DNA of 64,000 nucleotides from CAIKBL01 sp050247235 (GTDB lineage Bacteria; Pseudomonadota; Gammaproteobacteria; Ga0077536): assembly GCA_050247235.1 (NCBI GenBank), contig JBFWUN010000001.1, positions 1 through 64,000 on the forward strand. Direction: 5' to 3'. The notes below the pieces were generated by a model, which worked only from the letters and a program-made list of their open reading frames with translations, did no database searches and was not told where the DNA came from. The position numbers were made by a program, and so were the translations under genes. Of this stretch, positions 17,269 to 25,662 are shown in pieces. Position 1 is the first letter of the stretch, and each line of letters starts with the position of its first letter.

Positions 17269-18114
17269 TCACTGGTCCTGCGTCGAAGTCGTCGCGTCGA
17301 ACCCCGACAGCGCCGCCAGTTCCTTCAGCGACAGGATCCTGCCGTACGAATTGCCACGGATTCGCCACGTGGGGTAGGTCCTGATGTCGGCTGTCAGGCA
17401 ATCCGTGGCCTGGGGCGTGCCCGGCCCCCCGTGCGGTGAGCATTCCACGTAGGGCAGACGATCAGCCGCCGCACCGAACATCGCCTTCTGCTGCTGGCAA
17501 TGCGGGCACCAGTACGCGCCGTAGAAACGCGCTTCGATCTGCGACAGGTGCTCGGCCAGGCCGATCGCGTACCTCGGCCCCGCCCCTGCCGCCCCTGCAC
17601 CATCACGCGCGAACGCGTGATGCATCGCAGCCACGGTGAGGAGTCCGCCCAGCCCGGCGAGCAGCCCCAGCCAGACACGATGCGCGGGTGTCGCCACGCT
17701 GCCGGATCTCACTGCGAGCGCGGCCACGATCGCGAATGAGCCGACGCAGTACGGGCACATGACCCCCAGCCCTCGCCACGTGACCACGTTCAGGTAAACG
17801 CTGACCAGCAGGCCGCCGATCGCGGCGATGAACACGAGGTCCGACCGCGCACGGATCCCGGACCACGCCAGCCCGGCGATTGCCGCGTAGAACGCGGCGC
17901 CCCACGCGGCTATCGGGATGCCGAGGAGCGTCGACCAGCGGCTCTGCTGGACGAGATCGCAGCCTCCGCCCGCGGAGCACCCGGCGATATCGCCGTTCAG
18001 ATGCGCGAAGAGCAGGTAGAGTGCGAGCACCAATCCGCTTCCTGCCAGTGCAATGACGGGCAGGTCGCGCGGTGCGCGGGTATCCCTGGTCTGCCTGGTG
18101 TTCGAAATTGACAC
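17269..18114 (-). CDS. VKOR-thioredoxin fusion (disulfide bond formation)
   Basis: Membrane disulfide-generating enzyme in which a vitamin K epoxide reductase-like domain is fused to a thioredoxin-like domain. The VKOR part (about residues 15-160) has the loop cysteine pair in GCSAGGGCDLVQQS and the quinone-proximal CxxC in GVMCPYCVGS. The C-terminal part has the thioredoxin-like CxxC in GAYWCPHCQQQK and TYPTWRIRG. It could replace the DsbB/DsbA pair in periplasmic oxidation. Start uncertain: the GTG at 18114 (281 residues) leaves an 85-bp divergent region before lpxD; an ATG at 18177 would add 21 residues. Confidence 0.85.
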   Translation of the reverse strand: MSISNTRQTRDTRAPRDLPVIALAGSGLVLALYLLFAHLNGDIAGCSAGGGCDLVQQSRWSTLLGIPIAAWGAAFYAAIAGLAWSGIRARSDLVFIAAIGGLLVSVYLNVVTWRGLGVMCPYCVGSFAIVAALAVRSGSVATPAHRVWLGLLAGLGGLLTVAAMHHAFARDGAGAAGAGPRYAIGLAEHLSQIEARFYGAYWCPHCQQQKAMFGAAADRLPYVECSPHGGPGTPQATDCLTADIRTYPTWRIRGNSYGRILSLKELAALSGFDATTSTQDQ

Positions 18115-18199
18115 GTTCCGATCCGGTCCCGATAGTGCTCGCGGCGCGATTCCGCGCGGTACCCTATTCTGACCCATCGATATCGACAAGGGGGAGCGC

Positions 18200-19207
18200 T
18201 TGCATCGACTCGGCGACATTGCTGCTCAGCTGGGAGCGGAACTGGCGGGCGACCCGGCACTCGAGGTCTCCGGCCTGTGCGGCCTCTCCGACGATCTGCC
18301 CGGCCGTCTGTCGTTCGTCGGTCGCGCCGGTCACCGGCGCGCGGCGCAAGCCTCGCGCATACCGGCCTTCATCACGCGACCGGAACATCGCCTGGACAGC
18401 AAGGACTGCCTGCTCCACGACGACCCGGAGTTTGCAATCGTGCTCGCGGCGCGGATGTTTCAGCCGAGCACGCTCAGCTACGGATCGCCGGGCGAAATCC
18501 ATCCAACGGCCGTGGTGCATCCGTCTGCGGAAATCGGCGCGGGAACCCGGGTCGGCGCACATGTCGTGATTGGACGTGATGTTCGCATCGGACCCGGCTG
18601 TCTGCTGTACCCTGGTGTCACCGTCATGGATCGCGTGGTGCTGGGGCCGGAATGCGTGCTGCACGCCCGCGTGGTGGTGCGCGAGGACTGCATCCTCGGG
18701 GCGCGCGTCGTTCTGCAACCCGGCGCCGTGATCGGCGGCGATGGCTACGGATTTATCGAGAGGCACGGCGAGCACGTCAAGATTCCCCAGCTCGGCCACG
18801 TGGTGCTGGAGGATGATGTCGAGATCGGTTCAAACACCACGATCGACCGGGGACGATTCACGGAAACCCGCATCGGCCGCGGGACGAAGATCGACAATCT
18901 CGTGATGGTCGCGCACAACGTGCAGACCGGACAGCATTGTCTCCTGGTCGCGCAAACCGGGATCTCCGGCAGCACGCGCCTCGGCGACCGGGTCACGCTG
19001 GCAGGACAGGTGGGCGTAACGGGCCATCTGAATGTCTGCAGTGACGTGACCGTGCTGGGCAAGTCGGTGGTCGCCAAGCACGTGCTGCGCCCCGGGACCT
19101 ACGCGGGCATTCCCATCCGGCCGATCGCCCAATGGAAAAAGGCCATGGCACGTCTGTATGCCGCGTCCAGGGATGATGGCCCGGGGCGTGACGCCGACGA
19201 AGAATGA
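18200..19207 (+). CDS. lpxD: UDP-3-O-acylglucosamine N-acyltransferase homologue
   Basis: LpxD-type acyltransferase of lipid A biosynthesis: it adds the second 3-hydroxyacyl chain to UDP-3-O-acylglucosamine. The N-terminal uridine-binding domain (1-100) is followed by a left-handed beta helix of hexapeptide repeats. Characteristic segments are GAVIGGDGYGF, IPQLGHVVLEDDVEIG, NTTIDRG and the catalytic-His region NLVMVAHNVQTGQH. 335 residues. The start is TTG at 18200 with a strong AGGGGGAG ahead. It stands alone, not next to bamA, fabZ, lpxA and lpxB, so it may be a second copy. Confidence 0.88.
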   Translation: MHRLGDIAAQLGAELAGDPALEVSGLCGLSDDLPGRLSFVGRAGHRRAAQASRIPAFITRPEHRLDSKDCLLHDDPEFAIVLAARMFQPSTLSYGSPGEIHPTAVVHPSAEIGAGTRVGAHVVIGRDVRIGPGCLLYPGVTVMDRVVLGPECVLHARVVVREDCILGARVVLQPGAVIGGDGYGFIERHGEHVKIPQLGHVVLEDDVEIGSNTTIDRGRFTETRIGRGTKIDNLVMVAHNVQTGQHCLLVAQTGISGSTRLGDRVTLAGQVGVTGHLNVCSDVTVLGKSVVAKHVLRPGTYAGIPIRPIAQWKKAMARLYAASRDDGPGRDADEE

Positions 19208-19214
19208 GGCCCCG

Positions 19215-20099
19215 TCAGCGTCTCGCGCCCCGCGACCCTTCGAGGACGAGGATCCCCGCCACGATCAGGGCAGTACCCCACAGCTGCGTGGCATGGAGTG
19301 ACTCGTCCAGCAGCCACCAGCCGGCGGCGAGCGTGCACGGTGGCCCGATCGATCCCAGCACCGCGGCGCGCTGGGCACCTAGCCGCAGGACTCCCTCCGC
19401 CATCATGATCAGCGGCAGCACGTTCGTGAAGATGGTGAGGCCGATTACCAGCGCCCACGCGCGCGCGGACAACGTGAGCGCGCTGAAGTCGCTGGTGATC
19501 GCGAAATGCAGCAGCAGGCACGCGCTGGCTGCGCTCATCGCCACCACCAGGTAGCCCAGGCTGCCGATGACGGTCGCGACGCGTTCGTTGATCAGCAGGT
19601 AGCCGGCGAACATCGCAGCCGACGCGAGTACCATGAGTCCCCCCGCCGCATTCATGCGGAACACGTCCGCCTGCAGTCCGCCGACGGCGAGGAAGATCCC
19701 GCAGTACGTGGCGCCGACCGCCACGAGCAACCGACGGCCCGGCCACTGCCGCCGCAGCGCCGCCCGCAGCAGGACGACGAACGCCGGGTACGCGAACAGC
19801 AGCGCGCGCTCGAGACTCGCCGCGATGAGTTCAAGACCTCGGAAGTCGAGCCAGGTCCCCACGTAGTAGGACAGCACGCCGCCGAATGCCCCCCAGGCGA
19901 GCTCGCGGCGCGGCGCGCGCGCCACGCGGGCGAGATCGCCCCGGCGCGCCGCCCACACCCAGAAGATTGGCAGCGAGAGCAGTGCGCGCAACACCAGCAG
20001 CGGACCGAGCGCCACGCCTTCGGCGAAGGCGAACTTGGCGACGATGCCCTTCATCGACATCAGCACGGCGCTCGCGAAGACGAGCACGAGCGGATTCAC
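19215..20099 (-). CDS. EamA/DMT-family transporter
   Basis: Predicted inner-membrane metabolite exporter of the drug/metabolite transporter superfamily. Two EamA repeats give about ten membrane segments, starting VNPLVLVFASAVLMSMKGI. The second repeat contains GYLLINERVATVIG and ends LWGTALIVAGILVLEGSR. 294 residues with a GTG start at 20099. It lies 42 bp after the HMG-CoA lyase stop on the same strand, so the two may be co-transcribed. Substrate cannot be told from sequence. Confidence 0.85.
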   Translation of the reverse strand: MNPLVLVFASAVLMSMKGIVAKFAFAEGVALGPLLVLRALLSLPIFWVWAARRGDLARVARAPRRELAWGAFGGVLSYYVGTWLDFRGLELIAASLERALLFAYPAFVVLLRAALRRQWPGRRLLVAVGATYCGIFLAVGGLQADVFRMNAAGGLMVLASAAMFAGYLLINERVATVIGSLGYLVVAMSAASACLLLHFAITSDFSALTLSARAWALVIGLTIFTNVLPLIMMAEGVLRLGAQRAAVLGSIGPPCTLAAGWWLLDESLHATQLWGTALIVAGILVLEGSRGARR

Positions 20100-20141
20100 G
20101 CGGATATGCCGGTGCGTCGGAAGGGGGCGTGCGGGTCGCGG

Positions 20142-21071
20142 TCAGGCCGCTGCCGGCGGAAACGGGCTCGCGCGGCTGACGGCCGCGGGCAGCGTGGTTG
20201 CAAGCGGGGTTTCCAGCCAGCGTGTCGTATCAATGATCGACGGGAGCGATATGCCGGTGCGGTATCCTGAATTCTCCAGCAGGAACAACACGTCCTCCGT
20301 CGCGACATTGCCCGTCGCGCCCGGGGCGAACGGGCAGCCGCCCACGCCGCCGCAGCTCGCGTCGAAAATGCGAACCCCGGCCTGCAGCGCCGCCTGCACG
20401 TTGGCGATCGCGGTATTGCGCGTATTGTGGAAATGCAGCCTGAGCGGGACCGCTCCGCGCACCTTGTCCAGCGCACCGACGAGCGCGGTGACCTGGTCGG
20501 GTACGGCGACGCCGATCGTATCGGCGAGCGCGATCTCGTCGATACCGAAGCCAATCAGACGACGCGCGAGTTCCACCACCCTCGCGCGATCCACTCGGCC
20601 CTCATACGGGCAACCAAACGCCGCGGACAGCGTCACGCCACAGAAGATCCCGGCACGCCGCGCCTCGGCCGCAATGCCCTCGACGCTGTCCATGATGGCG
20701 GCTACGGACATGCCCTGATTGCGCTGCGAGAACGCCTCGGTTGCCACTACGACCGTGTTGATCTCGCGCAGGCCTGCGGCGACCGCACGCTCGAATCCCC
20801 GGGTGTTCAGCACGAGCCCGATGAAACGCACGTTCGGGTTGTGCGGAAGCTGGCGAATGACCGCGTCCGCATCGGCCATCTGCGGGACCCGCTTGGGATT
20901 GACGAAACTGACTGCCTCGATGCGCCTGACGCCTGCCGCAACGAGGCGGTGGATGAACGCGACCTTCGTATCGGTATCGACGTGCCGCGGTTGGCTCTGC
21001 AAGCCGTCACGCGGACCGACTTCGACAATCTCGACGGCCCGTCCGGGTTCCTGCGTGCTGACTGTCGACAT
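20142..21071 (-). CDS. mvaB: Hydroxymethylglutaryl-CoA lyase
   Basis: Cleaves (S)-HMG-CoA to acetyl-CoA and acetoacetate, the last step of leucine and some isoprenoid catabolism. Family motifs are EVGPRDGLQ near the N-terminus, the metal-binding HFHNTRNTA, and the signature loop GVGGCPFAPGATGN with the active-site Cys. 309 residues. No liu or atu genes are adjacent. It could also feed the products of the catabolic block at the right end. The ATG at 21071 is the natural start. Confidence 0.92.
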   Translation of the reverse strand: MSTVSTQEPGRAVEIVEVGPRDGLQSQPRHVDTDTKVAFIHRLVAAGVRRIEAVSFVNPKRVPQMADADAVIRQLPHNPNVRFIGLVLNTRGFERAVAAGLREINTVVVATEAFSQRNQGMSVAAIMDSVEGIAAEARRAGIFCGVTLSAAFGCPYEGRVDRARVVELARRLIGFGIDEIALADTIGVAVPDQVTALVGALDKVRGAVPLRLHFHNTRNTAIANVQAALQAGVRIFDASCGGVGGCPFAPGATGNVATEDVLFLLENSGYRTGISLPSIIDTTRWLETPLATTLPAAVSRASPFPPAAA

Positions 21072-21244
21072 CGGTGCGCGTTCCTCTTGGTGAGTCTTCG
21101 TATTCTAGTGGCCCGCCGCACGTTCCGCGCCATCCGCGCCGCCGGAAGCGATATGTCATCGGTGCATCCCGGCGACGGGGACTACGCCCGCGGCGGTACC
21201 CCGTGTCATCATGGCCGCAGACCCAGCACTTGCAAAGGCGCGTC

Positions 21245-22600
21245 ATGCAAAGCCAGTACGACTTCGACCTGTTCGTCATCGGCGCCGGCTCCGGCGGCGT
21301 GCGCGCGGCGCGCATGGCGGCAGGGTTCGGTGCCCGCGTAGGAATCGCCGAGGAGCGCTACTTCGGCGGCACCTGCGTGAATGTGGGTTGCATCCCGAAG
21401 AAACTGTTCGTGTACGGCTCGCGGGTCCTGCACGACCATGAAGTCGCCACCGGCTACGGCTGGCACGGTCCGCATCCGACGCTCGACTGGGCCGAGTTCA
21501 TCGCGAACAAGAATACCGAGATTGCACGTCTGAACGGGGTGTACCGCCGACTGCTCGACAACGCCGGCTGCAGGATTTTCGACGGCCGCGCGGTGCTCGT
21601 GGACCCCCACACCGTCGAGATCCAGGGGCAGCGTTGTACGGCGGCAAACGTCCTGATTTCCACCGGCGGCTGGCCCTTCGTGCCGGACTTCCCGGGACGG
21701 GAACACGCCATCACTTCGAACGAGGCGTTCTTCCTGCCGGCGCTCCCCCGTCGCACCGTGGTGGTCGGCGGCGGATACATTGCCGTCGAATTCGCGGGAA
21801 TCCTCAACGGGCTCGGCTCACAGGTCACGCAGGTCTACCGCGGCGAACTCTTCCTGCGCGGATTCGATACCGAGACCCGCCGGTTCCTGGCGGAACAGAT
21901 GACGCACAAGGGGGTATCTCTGCGTTTCAACACCGACGTGGCCCGGATTACGCGCGACGCTGCCGGCCTGCGCGTGCACCTTACCGACGAGGCCACGCTC
22001 GACTGCGACACGGTGCTCTACGCAACAGGTCGCATCCCGAACACCGCAGGACTCGGGCTGGCGGAATGCGGTGTGACGCTCGATCGCCACGGCGCGATTG
22101 TCGTCGACGACGAGTACCGCACGTCCGTCCCATCGGTTTACGCGGTCGGTGACGTCACCAATCGCGTGAACCTGACACCCGTCGCCCTTGCCGAAGGCAT
22201 GGTGGTTGCGCGTCGACTGTTCGGCGGCAAAGAGACTGCCGTTGACTACGAGAACATCCCGACTGCGATCTTCAGCCAGCCGCCGATCGGCACGGTCGGT
22301 TGCACGGAGGAAGAGGCGCGTGAGAAATTCGGCGAGATACGCGTTTTCACCTCGTCTTTCACCCCACTGCGTTATACCGTGAGCGCCGAAAAGGAACGCG
22401 CGTTCATGAAGCTCATCGTAGTGCCTGCGGACGACCGGGTCGTCGGTATTCACATGTGCGGCGAGGACGCCGGCGAAATCATCCAGGGTTTCGCGGTGGC
22501 GCTGAAAGCCGGCGCCCGCAAGCGCGATTTCGACGCGACGATTGGCATCCACCCGTCGGCGGCCGAGGAATTCGTCACGATGCGCGACGCGACCCGCTGA
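21245..22600 (+). CDS. gor: Glutathione-disulfide reductase
   Basis: FAD- and NADPH-dependent reductase of oxidised glutathione. Motifs in order: FVIGAGSGGVRAARMAA (FAD), the redox disulfide GGTCVNVGCIPKK, VVGGGYIAVEFAG (NADPH), VYAVGDVTNRVNLTPVA and the C-terminal HPSAAEEFVTMR with the catalytic His-Glu pair. 451 residues, matching GR. The ATG at 21245 is chosen because it directly precedes the FAD-binding strand. It is divergent from mvaB. Confidence 0.93.
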   Translation: MQSQYDFDLFVIGAGSGGVRAARMAAGFGARVGIAEERYFGGTCVNVGCIPKKLFVYGSRVLHDHEVATGYGWHGPHPTLDWAEFIANKNTEIARLNGVYRRLLDNAGCRIFDGRAVLVDPHTVEIQGQRCTAANVLISTGGWPFVPDFPGREHAITSNEAFFLPALPRRTVVVGGGYIAVEFAGILNGLGSQVTQVYRGELFLRGFDTETRRFLAEQMTHKGVSLRFNTDVARITRDAAGLRVHLTDEATLDCDTVLYATGRIPNTAGLGLAECGVTLDRHGAIVVDDEYRTSVPSVYAVGDVTNRVNLTPVALAEGMVVARRLFGGKETAVDYENIPTAIFSQPPIGTVGCTEEEAREKFGEIRVFTSSFTPLRYTVSAEKERAFMKLIVVPADDRVVGIHMCGEDAGEIIQGFAVALKAGARKRDFDATIGIHPSAAEEFVTMRDATR

Positions 22601-22620
22601 CGCGCAGGGCCGCGGGGAAA

Positions 22621-23094
22621 TCAGTCACGCGGACAGGGGGTCGATGGAAAGCGGGTCCGCCGATCGATTACCAGCCCGTCGAGCGTGGCGCGCGCGCCGC
22701 AGAAGGGAACATAGTAGTCACCCTCCATGGTCACGTTGAAGCGGAGCTGTTCAGCGTGCTGGGTCAGCACCAGGCAGGTTCCGGGATCGGCTTCCGGACA
22801 GTAGGTCAGACCGGACGGCGTGACATTGGCGACGCCGTCTGCATGACACTGGTGGCCACCGACCTGGTGGCTGTGCACGACAATCCGCGCGTGCGTATCA
22901 CTCAGGTACTGAATCACCAGCCGGTCCGTCGCGCCCTCCAGGCACGCCGACGGCGCGTGGGGATCAGCAGTCGCGCAGCGCGAGGCGGGTTGCTCGTACA
23001 TGCCGGAGATTTGCGCGATGTTGATCTCGGTACCCCCACCGTTCCCTCCCCGGGCCACCGCGTTGACGAGCAGAATGAAAAGCCACGGTGACAT
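22621..23094 (-). CDS. Hypothetical exported Cys-rich protein
   Basis: Not recognised. From the ATG at 23094 the protein has 157 residues, starts with a short signal-like hydrophobic segment (MSPWLFILLVNAVARG), and contains seven cysteines spread through the body, compatible with disulfides in the periplasm. Other visible features are SGMYEQPASRC, a His-rich HSHQVGGHQCH stretch and EGDYYVPFCGA. It stands alone between gor (convergent) and the MATE gene. An in-frame extension upstream to 23142 would hide the signal sequence. Codon use resembles its neighbours, so it is probably a real gene. Confidence 0.6.
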   Translation of the reverse strand: MSPWLFILLVNAVARGGNGGGTEINIAQISGMYEQPASRCATADPHAPSACLEGATDRLVIQYLSDTHARIVVHSHQVGGHQCHADGVANVTPSGLTYCPEADPGTCLVLTQHAEQLRFNVTMEGDYYVPFCGARATLDGLVIDRRTRFPSTPCPRD

Positions 23095-23215
23095 GGAAAA
23101 TGGGTCTCGCTCAGTTCCTGGTCGGGCCGCCCGGCTTCGCATGCGTCCGGCCCGATCGTACGGGCGGCATTCTAACGGAGCGTGCCCGGCACCGTGAGAA
23201 AACCCGCGTGCCGAA

Positions 23216-24583
23216 TTAGCGATTGTTAACCGAGGTCGCGATCCGGATGTGTCGGGCGACGATGAAGCGGAACCGGAGCGTCAACGTCACGGCGGCGACG
23301 CACAGCGCGAGCGCGAGGCCGCACCAGATCCCGACCGCATGCCAGTCCAGGACGATGCCCAGGACGTACGCGGAAACGAAGCCGATGCCCCAGTAGATCG
23401 CGCCGTTGATCAGCATGGGCACCCGGGTGTCCTTGAGTCCGCGCAACGCACCCGCCGCAGCGCTCTGGGTCCCGTCACCCGCCTGCAGCACCGCGGAGAT
23501 TCCGAGCAGCGCGGTCGCGTGTGCGACGACTTCCTCGTCGCGGGTATAGATCCCCGCAATCGAGCCGCGGGCCAGAAAGGTCACCACGCCGACGAACGAG
23601 GCGATTGCACCGCAGACGCCGATTCCGACGAACCCGATGCGACGCGCCTCGACCGGGGCTCGCCGCCCGATCGCCTGCCCGACCAGCACAGCCGTACCGA
23701 ATGCAAGTCCGAGCGGCACCATGTACACGAGGCCGGCATAGTTCAAAGCGACCTGGTGCGCCGCGGCGTACTCCGAACCCAGCGTTCCCATCAGCAAAGC
23801 CAGGCACGTGAACAGTCCAGCCTGCAGCATCAGCGACAGACCGATCGGTCCCCCGAGTACCAGCAGGCGCATGATCGCCACGCGATCGAATACGAACGCG
23901 GCGCGCCAGATCCGGAAACGTCGATAGTACGGGTGCGTCCATACGTATGCGGCAAGCAGTATGAACATGCACCAGAATGCCATCGCGCTGCCGACCGCGC
24001 TGCCGATGACCCCGAGACGCGGCGCGCCCAAGCGCCCGAAGACGAAGCAATACGACAGCGCGACGTTGATGACGAGCGCGATCCCGGACACGACCATAAT
24101 CGGGACTGTACGCCCGATTCCCTCGTTGAGCTGACGGAACACGTGGTACAGGTAGACGCCGGGAACGCCGAACGACAGCGCGTGAAGGTATGCCACCGCG
24201 AGAATCCGCACCTCGGATGGAATACCGATCCGGCGCAGCAGCGGTTCAACGGCATGCATCACGCAGATGACGATCAGCGCGATCGCGAGCGCGAGCCAGA
24301 TTGCCTGCCGGGTGTCGTGTCCGATCGCACGGTGACTGTTCGCGCCGAAGTGCTGTGCCACCGTGGGACCCAGCGCCATCAGAATGCCGAGTCCACCGAG
24401 GAACATCCCGATCCACAGGCTCGATCCGATCGACAGTGCCGCCAGCTGCGTCGCGCCGAGCCGTCCCACCATCAGCGTGTCCGCGACATTCACGCCGATA
24501 GAGAAGAGGTTGTTCAGGATCAGCGGCCAACCGACGCGCAGCAACGCGCCCAGGTCGCCCGCGACATGGGACCCGGTGCTCAC
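23216..24583 (-). CDS. MATE-family multidrug/toxin exporter
   Basis: Inner-membrane antiporter of the NorM-type MATE family, coupling drug or metabolite export to Na+ or H+. About twelve hydrophobic segments in two repeats are visible. The N-terminus shows WPLILNNLFSIGVNVADTLMVGRLG and the middle FGVPGVYLYHVFRQLNEGIG. 455 residues. The GTG start at 24583 overlaps the stop of the preceding ABC ATPase gene by 4 bp (GTGA), tying it to the yej-type operon. This is an unusual partner for a peptide importer. Confidence 0.9.
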   Translation of the reverse strand: MSTGSHVAGDLGALLRVGWPLILNNLFSIGVNVADTLMVGRLGATQLAALSIGSSLWIGMFLGGLGILMALGPTVAQHFGANSHRAIGHDTRQAIWLALAIALIVICVMHAVEPLLRRIGIPSEVRILAVAYLHALSFGVPGVYLYHVFRQLNEGIGRTVPIMVVSGIALVINVALSYCFVFGRLGAPRLGVIGSAVGSAMAFWCMFILLAAYVWTHPYYRRFRIWRAAFVFDRVAIMRLLVLGGPIGLSLMLQAGLFTCLALLMGTLGSEYAAAHQVALNYAGLVYMVPLGLAFGTAVLVGQAIGRRAPVEARRIGFVGIGVCGAIASFVGVVTFLARGSIAGIYTRDEEVVAHATALLGISAVLQAGDGTQSAAAGALRGLKDTRVPMLINGAIYWGIGFVSAYVLGIVLDWHAVGIWCGLALALCVAAVTLTLRFRFIVARHIRIATSVNNR

Positions 24584-25662
24584 GGCAGCCTGGGCACAGC
24601 GGCCAGCAGGTGTTTCGTATAGGGGTGTTCGGGTGCGAACAGGACCTTGCCGGTCGGCCCGGTCTCGACGATACGACCACGATGCATCACCGCGACACGA
24701 TGGGCCAGTTGGGACACGACACCGAGATTGTGCGTAATGAAGAGATAGGACAGGCCGAGACGACTCTGCAATCCGCGGAGCAGCGCAAGGATCTGCGCCT
24801 GAACCGACACGTCCAGCGCGCTGGTCGGTTCGTCGCAGACGATCAGGCGAGGTTCGACCGCGAGTGCGCGCGCGATGCTGATGCGCTGGCGCTGTCCTCC
24901 GGAGAACTCATGGGGATGCCGCGACATCGCTTCCGCATCGAGCCCGACCTGCTGCAGNNNNNNNNNNNNNNNNNNNNNNNNNNNNNNNNNNNNNNNNNNN
25001 NNNNNNNNNNNNNNNNNNNNNNNNNNNNNNNNNNNNNNNNNNNNNNNNNNNNNNNNNCGTCGCTGTTGCTCGCGTCGCAGGAGTTCAAGTATCTGCGCCT
25101 GGGTGGAGACGTCCAGCGCAGTGGTGGGCTCGTCCGCCAGCAGCAGATCCGGTTCGCCCGCCAGCGCGATGGCGACCATCACGCGTTGCTTCATGCCGCC
25201 GGAGAACTGGTGGGGATACTCGCGCATCCGCCGCGTCGCGTCGGCAATCTCCACCGCCTCCAGCAGTTCGACGATGCGTGCGTCGCGCGCCCGTCCGCGC
25301 ATCCCGCGGTGCCGCGTCAGCACTTCGCCTACCTGGTCACCGATCCGCATCACCGGGTTAAGCGACGTCTGCGGCTCCTGGAAGACAAACCCGATGCGCG
25401 CGCCGCGCACATCGCACATCCGGGCTTCCGGCCACTTGAGCAGGTTCTGGCCCGCGAAGCGAATCTCTCCTCCGGTAATCCGCGCGGCATTCGGCAGCAG
25501 GCGCACGACCGCGAGCGCAGTCATCGACTTGCCGGACCCGGATTCGCCAACGAGCACCGTGGTGCGCCCCGCCTCCACGTTCAACGATACCGTGTCGACG
25601 ACCCGGGTTCGCTGCTCCGCGCCGACATCGATACACAGTTCCCGGATCTCAAGCAGCGACAT
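24580..25662 (-). CDS. yejF: Oligopeptide ABC transporter ATP-binding protein (interrupted by assembly gap)
   Basis: ATPase of a YejABEF-type importer with two ABC modules in one chain. The first module has Walker A GESGSGKSM, the QEP Q-loop, signature FSGGMKQRV and Walker B LLADEPTTALD. The second shows only signature FSGGQRQRI, Walker B VCDEPTSALD and the His-loop FITHN. The H-loop of module 1 and the Walker A and Q-loop of module 2 are lost in the N run at 24958-25057. YejF is normally about 530 residues and only about 327 are readable here, so roughly 500-600 bp are probably missing. Start ATG 25662 overlaps yejE by 14 bp. Confidence 0.88.
   Translation of the reverse strand: MSLLEIRELCIDVGAEQRTRVVDTVSLNVEAGRTTVLVGESGSGKSMTALAVVRLLPNAARITGGEIRFAGQNLLKWPEARMCDVRGARIGFVFQEPQTSLNPVMRIGDQVGEVLTRHRGMRGRARDARIVELLEAVEIADATRRMREYPHQFSGGMKQRVMVAIALAGEPDLLLADEPTTALDVSTQAQILELLRREQQRXXXXXXXXXXXXXXXXXXXXXXXXXXXXXXXXXXLQQVGLDAEAMSRHPHEFSGGQRQRISIARALAVEPRLIVCDEPTSALDVSVQAQILALLRGLQSRLGLSYLFITHNLGVVSQLAHRVAVMHRGRIVETGPTGKVLFAPEHPYTKHLLAAVPRLP
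24958..25057. other. Assembly gap (100 N)
   Basis: Exactly 100 undetermined bases, the conventional placeholder for a gap of unknown size. It falls inside yejF where two homologous ABC modules meet, a typical place for short-read assembly to fail or for a read collapse between similar modules. The reading frame appears continuous across it only by chance. Confidence 0.98.

Noticed and set aside
24580..25662. Treating the continuous frame across the N run as evidence of an intact short ATPase
   Set aside because: The 100-base gap size is conventional, so frame agreement is a one-in-three chance event; essential motifs are missing.
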